DNA of 64,000 nucleotides from Rhodoferax saidenbachensis (GCF_001955715.1 NZ_CP019239.1:4030001-4094000), one strand, 5' to 3'; shown: positions 18,422 to 29,232, counted from the stretch's first letter. Made by a program: numbers and translations. The notes: a model not told the origin generated them from the sequence alone.

Positions 18422-18811
18422 TTACTTTTTAGCGGCCAACCAAGTCTGCATCATCGCAATCTCTTTTTTCTGCGCCGCGATGATGCCGCGCGCCAGTTTC
18501 TTCACTTTGGGATCCTTGCCGTACTTCAGCACCACTTCCGCCATGTCGATCGCGCCCTGGTGGTGCGGGATCATGCCGGCGAGAAAGTCGCGATCGGCAT
18601 CGCCGGTAAGCGCTACCGACATGTCCTTGTGCATTTTGGTGTTGGCCGCTTCATAGGCTTGGCTGGAAGCTGATGCATCACCCGCCGCCGCCATGTTGTG
18701 GCCTGCGTGGGGGTTGGCGTCCTGCGCCCAGGCGCCGGGCGCCAGCAGCACCATGGAGAGGGCCAAAGACAAGGCGGTGCGTGTGCTGCCTAAAAAGAGA
18801 TGGGGTTTCAT
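18422..18811 (-). CDS. Exported DUF305 protein
   Basis: 129-aa protein with a clear Sec signal peptide (cleavage predicted after AWA at residue 29). The DUF305 domain has FLAGMIPHHQGAIDMAEVVL and a Met/His-rich pattern (HAGHNM, MHKDM, MMQTWL). DUF305 proteins are ferritin-like four-helix proteins, often found with copper-resistance genes. The His/Met content is compatible with metal binding in the periplasm, but function is not established. It stands alone, convergent with cnoX across a strong inverted repeat. Confidence 0.85.
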   Translation of the reverse strand: MKPHLFLGSTRTALSLALSMVLLAPGAWAQDANPHAGHNMAAAGDASASSQAYEAANTKMHKDMSVALTGDADRDFLAGMIPHHQGAIDMAEVVLKYGKDPKVKKLARGIIAAQKKEIAMMQTWLAAKK

Positions 18812-18906
18812 GAAGGTTCCTCAATCACTGCCAAGCGCAGTCAGACAGTAGACCGCATCGAGCGACCCAAGTTCCGACGAATCGCTTGCGCTGGATCAAG
18901 AACCGG

Positions 18907-19284
18907 TTATGCCGCCTGGCGATGCTGCGCCGTGCTTGCGGCGGGATAACGCTCCGTAGCCAACACGCGCCGGGCGTTGAGACTGCGGATGGGAATGCTG
19001 GCGTCCTGCGGAATTCCGCCCGAGAGCTGCAGCGCCATGTAACGCCCGCAGCACACACGCAGAAACGACGCGAAGTTGTCCACCGCGCCGCGCTCCTCCA
19101 CCAGCTCGTCGTAGAGCTTGGTGCACAGCTGCGGCACACCCATGCCGTCACGTGCGGCAATTTCGTCGAGCACCTGCCAGAACAGGTTTTCCAGCTTGAT
19201 GCTGGTGGCCACACCATGCAGCCGCACCGAGCGGGCACGGCTCTCGTAAAGCGTGGGGTCGGCGCTGATAAACACTTGGCACAT
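18907..19284 (-). CDS. Ribbon-helix-helix domain protein
   Basis: 125-aa protein that I recognise as the RHH_4-type family, sometimes mis-annotated as arylsulfate sulfotransferase. The start MCQVFISADPTLYESRARSVR is characteristic, with the segment RLHGVATSIKLENLFWQVL forming the ribbon-helix-helix core. The ATG at 19284 is preferred to an upstream in-frame ATG at 19302. It could be a small DNA-binding regulator. It lies between a DUF305 gene and a DJ-1/PfpI gene on the same strand; targets are unknown. Confidence 0.75.
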   Translation of the reverse strand: MCQVFISADPTLYESRARSVRLHGVATSIKLENLFWQVLDEIAARDGMGVPQLCTKLYDELVEERGAVDNFASFLRVCCGRYMALQLSGGIPQDASIPIRSLNARRVLATERYPAASTAQHRQAA

Positions 19285-19335
19285 GGCAACTCCCGGTAGC
19301 ACTGCCCACCAATATGGCGGGCAGCGCAGGCTGCG

Positions 19336-19917
19336 TCAATGGGAGATACGCGTGCCCAGCACGGTCAGGAACTGCGCAATCCACGCCGGATGCGCAGGCC
19401 AGGCGGGGGCGCTGACCAAGTTGCCATCGGTGTAGGCGGCGTCGATCGCGATGTCGGCGTAGGTGCCACCGGCGACTTCGACCTCGACCCGGCAGGCCGG
19501 GTAGGCCGAGCAGGTTCGGCCCTTGAGCACACCGGCACCGGCCAGCAGCTGCGCGCCATGGCACACCGCGGCCACAGGCTTGTTTTCTGCAAAGAAGTGC
19601 TTCACCGCAGCCACCACAGCGGGGTAGGTGCGCAGGTACTCGGGGCCGCGGCCACCGGGAATCACCAGCGCGTCGTAGGTCTCGGGCTTCACGTCGGCAA
19701 AGGTCGCGTTCAGCGTGAAGTTGTGGCCGGGCTTTTCGCTGTAGGTCTGTGCGCCCTCGAAGTCGTGGATGGCCGTTTTGATGTGGTCGCCCGCCTTCTT
19801 GTCGGGGCACACGGCATGCACCGTGTGGCCCACCGCCAGCAGCGCCTGGAAGGGCACCATGGTTTCGTAGTCTTCGCAGTAGTCACCGCAAATCATCAGG
19901 ATTTTCTTACCCGCCAT
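19336..19917 (-). CDS. DJ-1/PfpI family protein
   Basis: 193-aa protein of the class I glutamine amidotransferase-like fold. The nucleophile elbow AVCHGAQ places the reactive cysteine at residue 119, and E/D-rich residues near the N-terminus (CEDYETM) match PfpI-type proteins. Family members include proteases, glyoxalase/deglycase-like enzymes and chaperones, so the substrate cannot be assigned. No export signal. The next gene downstream is the RHH protein, 51 nt away. Confidence 0.88.
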   Translation of the reverse strand: MAGKKILMICGDYCEDYETMVPFQALLAVGHTVHAVCPDKKAGDHIKTAIHDFEGAQTYSEKPGHNFTLNATFADVKPETYDALVIPGGRGPEYLRTYPAVVAAVKHFFAENKPVAAVCHGAQLLAGAGVLKGRTCSAYPACRVEVEVAGGTYADIAIDAAYTDGNLVSAPAWPAHPAWIAQFLTVLGTRISH

Positions 19918-20009
19918 GTCAGTCTCCTCGTTGTAGATAGGGAAACCGATTGTTGGGCACCACGCGCAGCGTGTGGTGGTATCGGGTTGTTACACCCGGC
20001 ACGGCTGGA

Positions 20010-20060
20010 TCGCTACCAAAATGATAGCCGCTTGCGCAATACCGACGGGGGCTAGAGCCC
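20010..20060 (+). repeat. 51-nt dispersed repeat, copy 4 (intergenic)
   Basis: Plus-strand TCGCTACCAAAATGATAGC, GCTTGCGCA and GGGGGCTAGAGCCC, 51 nt long. It lies in the gap between the 3' end of purC and the start of the PfpI gene. Confidence 0.85.
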
Positions 20061-20074
20061 CAAAACGTTCCGAA

Positions 20075-20983
20075 TCAGGTGGTCAGGCGCGTGAGCGCTT
20101 CCTGGTACTTGGCTGCCGTCTTGGCGATCACTTCGTTGGGCACGCGCGGTGCCGGCGGGGTCTTGTTCCAGGGCTTGCCATCCACCAATGCCTGTTCCAG
20201 CCAATCGCGCACAAACTGTTTGTCGTAGCTGGGCGGGTTGGTACCCACCTGGTAACTTTCCTGGGGCCAGTAGCGTGAGGAGTCAGGCGTCAGCACTTCG
20301 TCCATCAGCACCAGTGTGCCGTCCTTGTCCAGGCCAAACTCGAACTTGGTGTCGGCAATGATGATGCCCTTAGTCAGCGCGAACTCGGCCGCCGTCTTGT
20401 AGATCTGGATGCTGATGTCACGGATGCGCGTGGCGAGGTCCAAGCCAATCATTTCCACGGTTTTCTCAAATGTGATGTTCTCGTCGTGGTCGCCCACGGC
20501 CGCCTTGGCAGCGGGCGTGTAGATAGGCTCAGGCAGCTTGGAGGCATTTTGCAAACCGGCAGGCAGCTTCACGCCACACACGGCGCCGTTCTCCTGGTAT
20601 TCCTTCCAGCCACTGCCGGCCAGGTAGCCACGCACCACCGCTTCCACGGGAATCGGCTTGAGGCGCTTGACCAGCATGGAGCGGCCCTCGATCTGCGGTA
20701 CTTCCTCGGGCGCCACCACGCTCTCGGGTGCATCGCCGGTCAGGTGGTTGGGACAAATGTCGGCGCCATTCTTACCGAGCTTGTCGAACCAGAACAAGGC
20801 CATCTGCGTGAGCAACACGCCTTTGCCGGGAATGGGCTCGCCCATGATCACATCAAACGCACTCAGGCGGTCGCTGGCGACCATAAGGATGCGGTCGTCG
20901 CCCACCGCGTAGTTGTCACGCACCTTGCCGCGGGCCAGCAGGGTCAGGGAGCCAAGGGTGGAAGTGTGCAGGGAAGTGGTCAT
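20075..20983 (-). CDS. purC: SAICAR synthetase PurC
   Basis: Joins CAIR and aspartate with ATP to give SAICAR in purine synthesis. The 302-aa protein is the longer yeast/proteobacterial type. Recognisable blocks are [24 protein letters not shown] at the N-terminus (glycine-rich nucleotide site), [17 protein letters not shown], and [11 protein letters not shown] plus [13 protein letters not shown] in the C-terminal half. It lies downstream of fba with a gap of 83 nt on the same strand, and likely belongs with the pgk-pyk-fba-pur gene block. Confidence 0.96.
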   Translation of the reverse strand: MTTSLHTSTLGSLTLLARGKVRDNYAVGDDRILMVASDRLSAFDVIMGEPIPGKGVLLTQMALFWFDKLGKNGADICPNHLTGDAPESVVAPEEVPQIEGRSMLVKRLKPIPVEAVVRGYLAGSGWKEYQENGAVCGVKLPAGLQNASKLPEPIYTPAAKAAVGDHDENITFEKTVEMIGLDLATRIRDISIQIYKTAAEFALTKGIIIADTKFEFGLDKDGTLVLMDEVLTPDSSRYWPQESYQVGTNPPSYDKQFVRDWLEQALVDGKPWNKTPPAPRVPNEVIAKTAAKYQEALTRLTT

Positions 20984-21066
20984 GGCAGTCGAAAAGTAAA
21001 AAGGCCCGCCGGCGCACTCAAGGGCGTGGCGAGCCTGCGATTATCGCAAGGTCGGTGGTAACTGGA

Positions 21067-22131
21067 TTACTGCACGACCTGTGCCAGTTCGCCCTTGGCG
21101 TACTTGGCGGCAACCACCGTGAGGCTGTCGCCCTTGATCTTGCCGGCCTGGCCTTCGCAGCCAAACTCGATGTAGCGCTGCTTGCACAGCGCCTGGGCCG
21201 CCGCACGCGCAGGTTTGAGCCATTCGCGGGCATCGAACTTGTCGGGGTTCTCGGCCAGAAACTTGCGCGCCGCAGCGGTCATGGCCAGGCGAATGTCGGT
21301 GTCGATGTTGATCTTGCGCACGCCGAACTGGATGGCTTTCTGGATTTCTTCCACGGGCACGCCGTAGGTTTCCTTCATCTGGCCACCGTACTGGTTGATG
21401 ATGGCCAGCAGATCTTGGGGAACGCTGGAGGAACCATGCATCACCAGGTGGGTGTTGGGCAAGCGGCGGTTGATTTCCTTGATGCGCTCAATGGCCAGAA
21501 TGTCACCTGTGGGCTTGCGCGTGAACTTGTACGCGCCGTGGCTGGTGCCGATGGCAATAGCCAGTGCATCGAGCTGCGTGCGCTTTACAAAATCGGCGGC
21601 CTGCTCAGGATCGGTCAGCAACTGGTCCATGGTCATCACGGAGTCCGTGCCGTGGCCGTCTTCCTTGTCACCCTGCATGGTTTCCAGGGAACCCAGGCAG
21701 CCCAGTTCGCCTTCGACGGTGACGCCCAGTTTGTGGGCCATGTCAACCACCTTGCGGGTCACGTCGACGTTGTAGTCGTAGCTGGCGATGGTCTTGCCAT
21801 CGGCTTCCAGGCTGCCGTCCATCATGACCGAGCTGAAGCCCAGATTCATGGCGCCCTGACAAACATCGGGGCTCTGGCCGTGGTCCTGGTGCATGACCAG
21901 CGGGATCTGCGGGTAAGTCTCAATGGCCGCCGCAATCAGGTGTTTGATGAAGGCCTCACCCGCGTACTTGCGGGCGCCGGCGCTGGCCTGCAGGATCACG
22001 GGGGCGCCGACTTCTTTGGCCGCCTCCATGACCGCCTGGACCTGCTCCAGATTGTTGACGTTGAAAGCTGGAATGCCGTAGCCATTGACCGCTGCATGGT
22101 CCAACAGCTCGCGCATTGAAACGAGTGCCAT
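21067..22131 (-). CDS. fba: Class II fructose-bisphosphate aldolase
   Basis: Zn-dependent aldolase interconverting fructose 1,6-bisphosphate with DHAP and GAP. The 354-aa protein has [13 protein letters not shown] (metal-binding His pair region), [21 protein letters not shown] and [10 protein letters not shown], and fits the Calvin-cycle/CbbA-like subtype common in betaproteobacteria. It sits between pyk and purC on the same strand. The gap to pyk (22132-22286) is 155 nt with no gene. Confidence 0.95.
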   Translation of the reverse strand: MALVSMRELLDHAAVNGYGIPAFNVNNLEQVQAVMEAAKEVGAPVILQASAGARKYAGEAFIKHLIAAAIETYPQIPLVMHQDHGQSPDVCQGAMNLGFSSVMMDGSLEADGKTIASYDYNVDVTRKVVDMAHKLGVTVEGELGCLGSLETMQGDKEDGHGTDSVMTMDQLLTDPEQAADFVKRTQLDALAIAIGTSHGAYKFTRKPTGDILAIERIKEINRRLPNTHLVMHGSSSVPQDLLAIINQYGGQMKETYGVPVEEIQKAIQFGVRKINIDTDIRLAMTAAARKFLAENPDKFDAREWLKPARAAAQALCKQRYIEFGCEGQAGKIKGDSLTVVAAKYAKGELAQVVQ

Positions 22132-22286
22132 AGTGAATCCCCAGGAAGTTGAAAACCGGTGGCGTACCGCGTGTAACCACTTGGTAACTTTTGCCCTGAC
22201 GTGATTTTAACCGCCTAGGGAAAACCCGAAATTGCCACCTAGTGTGCGCCTCGGACCCTCACCAGCAACGTGCGCCACCCGGGAAT

Positions 22287-23723
22287 TCAGCCGACTTGGC
22301 AAATTTTGAGCATGTTCGTGCCACCGGGTGCACCCATAGGCTCGCCGCAGGTGATGGCGTAAACATCCCCGCTTTGCACGATTTGGCGTTTCTTCAAATG
22401 GTTTTCTGCATCCATCAGCGCGGTGTCCCGGTCCGCGCTGGTGTCCATCAGCAGGGGGCGCACATTGCGGTACAGCGTCATCTTGCGCTGGGTCGCGACC
22501 TTGGGGGTCAGCGCATAAATAGGCACATGGATCAGGTGGCGACTCATCCACAGCGCGGTGGAGCCGCTGTCGGTCATCGCCACGATGGCCTTGGCGCCGA
22601 GGTGGTAGGCCGTGAACAGGGCGCCCATGGCAATCGACTGGTCGATGCGGTGGAAAGTCTTGCCGGTGAAGTCGGCATCCAACTTAACGTGTTCACCGCC
22701 TTCGGCGGCCAGGCAGATCTGGGCCATTTCGATCACGGTTTCCAGGGGGTATTTGCCTGCTGCCGTCTCGGCCGACAGCATCACCGCATCGGTACCATCC
22801 AGCACGGCATTGGCCACGTCGCTGACCTCGGCACGCGTGGGCACCGGGTTGGTAATCATGGACTCCATCATCTGGGTCGCCGTGATCACTACTTTGTCGT
22901 GTTCACGTGCCAGCTTGATCATGCGTTTTTGTAGCGCTGGTACAGCGGCGTTGCCAACTTCGACAGCCAAGTCACCGCGCGCGACCATGATGCCGTCACT
23001 GGCCAGCAGGATTTCTTCCAGGCGGGGAATGGCTTCGGCCCGTTCAATCTTGGCGATCAGGCCGGGGCGGTGGCTGCCGTATTCGGCGGCCGCCACATTG
23101 CACAGCTGGCGCGCCATTTCCATATCAGTCGCGTTCTTGGGAAAACTCACGGCCACGTAGTCGGCCTGGAAACTCATGGCCGTACGGATGTCGTCCATGT
23201 CCTTGGCGGTGAGCGCAGGCGCGGTCAAACCGCCGCCCTGTTTGTTGATGCCCTTGTTATTGGACAACTCGCCACCCAGCTTCACCGTGGTGTGAACCTG
23301 CTCGCCCTTGACGGCATCCACCGTGATGACGATGAGACCATCGTTGAGCAGCAGCACGTCACCGGCCTTCACTTCGCGTGGCAGCGCCTTGTAATCCAGC
23401 CCGACGGCATCAATGTCGCCCAGCTCCACGCGTGCGGCATCCAGTACAAATTTCTGTCCAGGCTCCAGAAAAATCTTGCCTTCGGCAAACTTGCCAACCC
23501 GGATCTTGGGGCCCTGCAGGTCGGCCATGATGGCGACTTCGCGCCCGGCACGTTGGGCCGCAGCCCGCACCAAGGTGGCGCGGTCAATATGGTCTTGCGC
23601 CTTGCCGTGGCTGAAGTTCAGACGCACGACGTTGACGCCCGCACGAATCATTTGTTCCAGCAGGGCCGGGGCGCTGGATGCAGGTCCCAGTGTGGCAACA
23701 ATTTTGGTGGCGCGACGTGGCAT
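22287..23723 (-). CDS. pyk: Pyruvate kinase
   Basis: Converts phosphoenolpyruvate and ADP to pyruvate and ATP. The ATG at 23723 gives 478 aa beginning MPRRATKIVATLGPAS, the normal N-terminus; the frame continues 12 codons upstream without conserved residues. Key blocks are VRLNFSHG, MADLQGPKIRVG, VAVSFPKNATDM, ARGDLAVEVG, and TATQMMESMITNP (nucleotide and metal sites). A stretch of 202 nt separates it from the divergent kinase gene. Confidence 0.96.
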   Translation of the reverse strand: MPRRATKIVATLGPASSAPALLEQMIRAGVNVVRLNFSHGKAQDHIDRATLVRAAAQRAGREVAIMADLQGPKIRVGKFAEGKIFLEPGQKFVLDAARVELGDIDAVGLDYKALPREVKAGDVLLLNDGLIVITVDAVKGEQVHTTVKLGGELSNNKGINKQGGGLTAPALTAKDMDDIRTAMSFQADYVAVSFPKNATDMEMARQLCNVAAAEYGSHRPGLIAKIERAEAIPRLEEILLASDGIMVARGDLAVEVGNAAVPALQKRMIKLAREHDKVVITATQMMESMITNPVPTRAEVSDVANAVLDGTDAVMLSAETAAGKYPLETVIEMAQICLAAEGGEHVKLDADFTGKTFHRIDQSIAMGALFTAYHLGAKAIVAMTDSGSTALWMSRHLIHVPIYALTPKVATQRKMTLYRNVRPLLMDTSADRDTALMDAENHLKKRQIVQSGDVYAITCGEPMGAPGGTNMLKICQVG

Positions 23724-23836
23724 GAAGGTGTCTCCTCTTGGTTTGAGCGCCATTCTCACACGGAACCCCCTGCAACACGGTTACAGAGCAGCGTCAAGTT
23801 CACACGTTCCCGCAGCTCCCTGTGCGAAAAGTCTGC

Positions 23837-23866
23837 TTGACACAGGCTTTGCGCACAGTGTGCAAT
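23837..23866 (+). promoter_or_regulatory. Possible sigma70 promoter of the hybrid kinase gene
   Basis: TTGACA (23837-23842) and TGCAAT (23861-23866) are separated by 18 bp, upstream of the chosen kinase start at 23926. The -35 is perfect; the -10 is weak (4/6). Confidence 0.35.
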
Positions 23867-23925
23867 GCAACGCCATGCAGGCACTCTGTGCAGGAGCACC
23901 CGATACCACCCAACCAGCCACAACC

Positions 23926-26900
23926 ATGCCAAAGAAAGTGAATGCGGCGCACTCCCGATCCGGCCCGGCGCCCACCGCGCTGGCAGCATTGCTGCTGGTC
24001 GTGGGCCTGGTCCTCACCGGACTCGCGGTGCAGAAACGCAGCGCCAGCCTGCGGGAGGAGTCATTGCGCAACTTCAGCCTGCAACTGGAACGTCTGGACG
24101 CCTCGGTACGCGCCCAGTTTGGCCAACCGCTGCTGGGTCTGCAGGGGCTCAAGGCCCTGCTGGCGGCCAACGGCCAGTTGGAGGGCAAGGCCTTTCGCGC
24201 CTGGGTCACGGCCCACAACCTGTCGGAGGACTACCCCGGTGCACGTGGCTTTGGCTTCATGGAACGGGTCCCGCGCAACCAGCGGGACCGTTATGTCACC
24301 ACGCAGCGCAAGAACCAGTCTTCGACCTTCAGCATCTGGAGCCAGGGCGATACCTCTGATCTGTATGTCGTGAAATACATTGAGCCTTTGGAGCGCAATA
24401 TGCCGCTGTGGGGCTGGGATGCCAGCAGCGACACCACACTGCGGGAGGCTATTGAGCGGGTTACGCTGACGGGAGAACCCGCACTGACGCGCCCCCAAAC
24501 GGTGGACGGGGAAAAACCGTGGGAAGGTGACTACCTGTATCTGGCGCCCCTGTTCAAACACGGCGCACCCGCACACACCGTCGCGGAACGGCAGGCCGCC
24601 TTTCTCGGCGTGGTCTTTGCCCCTATCGTGCTGGAAGAGCTGCTGCTACCCACCTTGTTCATCACCGACGGCGTGGCAGACTTCGAATTACTGGATGCGC
24701 CGCAACAGGGCCAATCTACGCTGACGTTCTCTTCGCACAACGCCGTGTATGGGGATACCAGCAACCGGACACCCACCGATTTTTCAGACCGCGAATTTCA
24801 CAACAGCAAGACCCTGGTCATCGGGGGACGGCGGCTGATTCTGGAGGGCGCCAGCAATAGTACGTTCGAATCCGGCATGGACCGGCGCACGCCCGCCATC
24901 ATCGGCATTGTGGGCACCTTGCTCAGTGCCCTGCTATCCCTCATCTTCTGGATGGCACTGGTCGGGCGGGCCCGGGCGCAAGCACTCGCCGAATCCATGA
25001 CGCGGGACCTGGCCCGGCTGGCCCACGTGGTACGCAGCACGTCCCATGTGGTGATGGTGTTTGACCTGCAACGCAATATCGTCTGGGTCAACGAGGCGTT
25101 TACTCGGGTCAGCGGCATCGCTGCTGCCGATGCCCTGGGCAGGAGCTTTGACAGCCTGTTTGGCATGGAGCACAACCCGCCGGAATTTCTCACACAATCG
25201 CGCGCGGCCCAGGAGCGCGGAGAAAACCTGCGCATGCAAGTGCCCTGGAAATTGGCTAATGGGGAAACACTGTGGTTCGACGTGGACTTCCAGGCCGAGT
25301 TCGACGTGGACCAACGGGTCTGCGGCTATGTGGCGGTCGCTGCCAATATCACCTCGCAGCAGCGCGCCAGCGAACAGCTCGCCAATGCGCTTCGCGAAAA
25401 CCAGGCACTGATGGAAGCCCTGGACCAGCATTCCATTGTCTCGATAGCCGACCACCGCGGCACCATCACTTACGTCAATGACATGTTCTGCCGGATCAGT
25501 GGCTACAGCCGCGAAGAGCTCATGGGTGGCAACCACCGCTTGGTCAAATCACGCCAGCAACCAGATGCATTCTGGGAGCAGATGTGGAAGACGATTGCAT
25601 CGGGCTACACCTGGCGCGCAACCGTGTGCAACCAGGCCAAGGATGGCCGCCTGTATTGGGTGGACACCGTGATTGCACCGTTTTTTGACGATGCGGGCAA
25701 TATCGAAAAATACGTATCCATACGCTCCGACGTGACGCCCGCTCACAAGGCACAGGCTGATCTGGCCAATGAACGCACCCACCTGATCGCCATTCTGGAA
25801 GGCACAAGCGCTGGCACCTGGGAGTGGGAGGTTCCCTCCAACCGCATCCTGGTCAACGCGCGTCTGGTCGAGATGCTGGGTTACACGCTGGAGGAGCTAG
25901 GCCCGCTCAGCATGGACACCTGGATGCAATTCTGCCATCCGGACGATGTGGCCCACACACGCGCCACCCTGGCCCAGCACATCCACGGACAACTGGAGAG
26001 TTTTGAAAGCGAGGTGCGCATGCGCCACCGCGACGGGCGCTGGATCTGGATCCAGATCCGCGGCAAGGTCAGTACCCGCACGGCCTCAGGCAAACCGCAT
26101 TGGGTGTCTGGTATCCATCTGGATGTGTCGCGCCAGAAGCAGCTGCAGGCGGACTTGCATAAAAGCAACCGCATGATGCAGAGCATTCTGGACAATATTC
26201 CGATGGCCCTGAGTGTGTTTGACGGCGATCTGAACCTCGCCGCCAGCAATGCCGAGTTTGCGCGCTTGCTGGATTTCCCCGACTGGCTTTTCGCGGGGCC
26301 GGTCACCACCTTTGAAAGCATCATTCGTTACAACGCATCGCGTGGTGAATACGGCACAGGTGATCTGGAGCATGCCATCCAGGCGGTTGTGGAACGCGCA
26401 CGCCACACCGAAAAACACCAATTCGAACGCATACGTCCCAACGGTCTGGCCCTCGAAGTGCGGGGCGCTCCCATGCCGGATGGCGGTTTTGTCACCACCT
26501 ATGCCGACATTTCCGAACGCAAGCGAAGTGAGGCTGAAGTCGCGCGCACCACCGCCATGCTGCAGTCGGTACTCGATTCCGCTTCCGAGGTATCGGTGAT
26601 TGCTGTGAACATGGAGGGCGTAATCACCCTGTTTAACAAGGGGGCTGAGCGCCTGCTGGGCTACAGCGCTGAGGAAGTTATCAACAAACAGCGTCCCGAA
26701 ATATTCTTCGACCCCGCAGAATTGCAGGCCCGCAACGCCGCCTTGGCCCTGCAATTGGGCAGCCCCCTACAGGGCATGCAGGCGCTGATCGACGACAGTA
26801 CGCTGGGCAAGCGCATGGAGTGGACCTATATCCGCAAGGACGGCCACCGCTTCAGTGTGGGGCTGGTCGTTACAGCGATGCTGGATGCTTGGGGCCAGCG

Positions 26901-29232
26901 CATCGGTTATCTGGGCGTGAGTTTCAATATCACCAAGGAGAAGAACGCCCAGTTGGTATTGCGCGCTGCCATGGAAACAGCCGAGCAGGCCGCCATGGCC
27001 AAAGGCCAGTTCCTGGCCAACATGAGCCATGAGATCCGCACGCCCATGAATGCGATTTTGGGCATGCTCAAGCTTCTCTACAGCACACCACTGGATATCC
27101 GACAGAAGGACTACGTCTCCAAAACCGAACGGGCCGCACGCTCGTTGATGGAGCTGCTCAACGACATCCTGGACTTCTCCAAGGTCGAGGCCGGCAAGAT
27201 GCAGCTTGATCCGCAGCCCTTTGTGCTGGACGACCTGATGCGGGACCTGTCCGTGATTCTCTCTGCCAATGCCGGTGGCAAAGACATCGAGGTGCTGTAC
27301 GACCTGGACCCGGCACTGCCCGCGACCCTGGTGGGCGACTCCATGCGGCTACAGCAGGTGCTGACCAACCTGGGCGGCAATGCCATCAAGTTCACAGAAC
27401 ACGGAGAGGTGGTGGTGTCGGTGACGCTGGAGTCCTTGCAGGACGGCCAGGCCCGTCTGTGCTTCACCGTGCGCGACAGCGGTATCGGCATTGCGCCCGA
27501 CAAGCAAAAACTGATTTTCACCGGCTTTTCACAGGCCGAGGCGTCGACCACGCGCCGTTTTGGTGGCACGGGCCTGGGTCTGTCCATCTGCAAACGCTTG
27601 GTAGAAATGATGGGGGGGGAACTGCGCGTGCGCAGCGCGCTCGGCGAAGGCAGCAGTTTCCATTTCAGTATTAACCTGCCCATCGACAGCGCGCCATCGG
27701 ATGCCATGTTGGCACCTGATCCCCCCCCTTCACCCGCCATGGCCGTGCTGCTGGTGGACAACAACGCCACAGCGCGCGAAACCATTGCCCGCACGGCACA
27801 AGCCCTGCACTGGGTGGTGGACACCGCCGGCAGCGGAGCCGAAGCCCTGCAACGCATCCAGACGCGCACAACACAGGGGCAGACAGGGTATTCGGCCATT
27901 TTGGTGGATTGGGACATGGCGGAGATGGGTGGCGAGGAAACCGCACAAAGAATCCGCGACCAATGCCCCACACCACCACCCATCGTGTTTCTGGTGACTG
28001 CACATGCCCAGGAAATACTGGCTGAAAACAGGGGCAACAACCAGGTGGGCCTGGACAACGTTTTGGTCAAACCATTTACAACATCCATGCTGCGCGAAGC
28101 ATTCCACGATGCCTGCGAACGGCTGACCCACCCCAGCGGCACGTGGGGGAAAAAATCAGCAACCCGGCCCCAGAGCCTGCTGGGCATGCGCCTGCTGGTG
28201 GTGGAGGACAACCAGATCAACCAGCAGGTTGCCAAAGAGCTGCTGCGCGCCGAGGGAGCCATCATTACGCTGGCGGGCAATGGCCAACTGGGCGTGGATG
28301 CGGTGGCACAGGCCAAGCCGCCATTTGACGCGGTGCTGATGGATATCCAGATGCCCGTGATGGATGGCTACACCGCCACCGTTGCTATCCGCAAAACGCT
28401 GGGACTGCAGGACCTGCCCATCATCGCCATGACCGCCAACGCCACCCGCGCGGACCGCGAAGCCTGCTTGGCCGCAGGCATGAACGACCATATCGGCAAG
28501 CCCTTTGACCTGCCCAAACTCATTGCCGTGCTGCAACGCCATACCGGGCACATCACACCGGCAAGCAGCCCGGCCGATACCACGCAAGCCGTGGAGCCAG
28601 CACCCGCAGACCCAGGAGACACCACCTATGACGTAGCGGGCGCTATCGCTCGGCTGGACGGCAACACCGCGCTCTACCGTCACATCCTGCACACTTTTTT
28701 ACAGGATGTTGCCCGCGTGCCCGACCAATTGGACGACTTGCTGCAACGCGACGCCTACGTGGATGCCACCCGCGCAGTGCATACCACCAAGGGCCTGGCC
28801 CTCACGGTCGGTGCATTGCCCCTGGCGGCCGCATGCCGCGGCGCGGAGCAGGCTATCAAAACCTCCGCAAAGACACTGCCTCGGTGGCAGGCTGAAGTGC
28901 GCAATGCGGTGGCCGACGCTCTGGAGACCCTGCAGCGCGTCCACGCCGACATGGCCTCCACAACCGAACCTCCATGGCCCGCATCGAATGCCGTGCTGGA
29001 CCGCGCTGCGTTGGTGCACAGCCTGCGGGCATTGCAAGATTTGCTGCGCCAATCGGACCTGCAGGCCCTGGACGCCATGGCGGCACTGATGCTGGCGCAG
29101 GATGGCGCAACACAAAGAACACTGGCCCCCCTGCAGTCCAGCGTAGCTGCTTTGGACTTTGCGCAAGCCGTGGTTCAATGCGATGCCCTGCTGGCACAGT
29201 TCAGCCCGGAAACACACCATGACGGACTCTGA
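23926..29232 (+). CDS. Hybrid sensor histidine kinase: CHASE, multiple PAS, two REC, Hpt
   Basis: 1768-aa membrane sensor. From the ATG at 23926: TM at about 17-36, CHASE sensor at about 45-300, TM at about 323-347, PAS domains near 365-480, 490-605, 615-735, 745-865 and 875-1005, HisKA with His1035 (SHEIRTP), HATPase_c at about 1135-1250, REC1 (Asp1328, Lys1382), REC2 (Asp1473, Lys1525) and Hpt with His1619. All phosphotransfer residues are present, so a full phosphorelay is predicted. REC1 lacks the classical DxxMP context (DWDMAEM). The frame is open far upstream (to 23413) antisense to pyk, which is not real coding. It overlaps the diguanylate cyclase gene by 14 nt. Confidence 0.92.
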   Translation: MPKKVNAAHSRSGPAPTALAALLLVVGLVLTGLAVQKRSASLREESLRNFSLQLERLDASVRAQFGQPLLGLQGLKALLAANGQLEGKAFRAWVTAHNLSEDYPGARGFGFMERVPRNQRDRYVTTQRKNQSSTFSIWSQGDTSDLYVVKYIEPLERNMPLWGWDASSDTTLREAIERVTLTGEPALTRPQTVDGEKPWEGDYLYLAPLFKHGAPAHTVAERQAAFLGVVFAPIVLEELLLPTLFITDGVADFELLDAPQQGQSTLTFSSHNAVYGDTSNRTPTDFSDREFHNSKTLVIGGRRLILEGASNSTFESGMDRRTPAIIGIVGTLLSALLSLIFWMALVGRARAQALAESMTRDLARLAHVVRSTSHVVMVFDLQRNIVWVNEAFTRVSGIAAADALGRSFDSLFGMEHNPPEFLTQSRAAQERGENLRMQVPWKLANGETLWFDVDFQAEFDVDQRVCGYVAVAANITSQQRASEQLANALRENQALMEALDQHSIVSIADHRGTITYVNDMFCRISGYSREELMGGNHRLVKSRQQPDAFWEQMWKTIASGYTWRATVCNQAKDGRLYWVDTVIAPFFDDAGNIEKYVSIRSDVTPAHKAQADLANERTHLIAILEGTSAGTWEWEVPSNRILVNARLVEMLGYTLEELGPLSMDTWMQFCHPDDVAHTRATLAQHIHGQLESFESEVRMRHRDGRWIWIQIRGKVSTRTASGKPHWVSGIHLDVSRQKQLQADLHKSNRMMQSILDNIPMALSVFDGDLNLAASNAEFARLLDFPDWLFAGPVTTFESIIRYNASRGEYGTGDLEHAIQAVVERARHTEKHQFERIRPNGLALEVRGAPMPDGGFVTTYADISERKRSEAEVARTTAMLQSVLDSASEVSVIAVNMEGVITLFNKGAERLLGYSAEEVINKQRPEIFFDPAELQARNAALALQLGSPLQGMQALIDDSTLGKRMEWTYIRKDGHRFSVGLVVTAMLDAWGQRIGYLGVSFNITKEKNAQLVLRAAMETAEQAAMAKGQFLANMSHEIRTPMNAILGMLKLLYSTPLDIRQKDYVSKTERAARSLMELLNDILDFSKVEAGKMQLDPQPFVLDDLMRDLSVILSANAGGKDIEVLYDLDPALPATLVGDSMRLQQVLTNLGGNAIKFTEHGEVVVSVTLESLQDGQARLCFTVRDSGIGIAPDKQKLIFTGFSQAEASTTRRFGGTGLGLSICKRLVEMMGGELRVRSALGEGSSFHFSINLPIDSAPSDAMLAPDPPPSPAMAVLLVDNNATARETIARTAQALHWVVDTAGSGAEALQRIQTRTTQGQTGYSAILVDWDMAEMGGEETAQRIRDQCPTPPPIVFLVTAHAQEILAENRGNNQVGLDNVLVKPFTTSMLREAFHDACERLTHPSGTWGKKSATRPQSLLGMRLLVVEDNQINQQVAKELLRAEGAIITLAGNGQLGVDAVAQAKPPFDAVLMDIQMPVMDGYTATVAIRKTLGLQDLPIIAMTANATRADREACLAAGMNDHIGKPFDLPKLIAVLQRHTGHITPASSPADTTQAVEPAPADPGDTTYDVAGAIARLDGNTALYRHILHTFLQDVARVPDQLDDLLQRDAYVDATRAVHTTKGLALTVGALPLAAACRGAEQAIKTSAKTLPRWQAEVRNAVADALETLQRVHADMASTTEPPWPASNAVLDRAALVHSLRALQDLLRQSDLQALDAMAALMLAQDGATQRTLAPLQSSVAALDFAQAVVQCDALLAQFSPETHHDGL

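Noticed and set aside
23413..23925. Upstream extension of the hybrid kinase reading frame
   Set aside because: The frame is open but antisense to pyk and lacks a sensor-like sequence; the kinase is better started at 23926 (or 23875).
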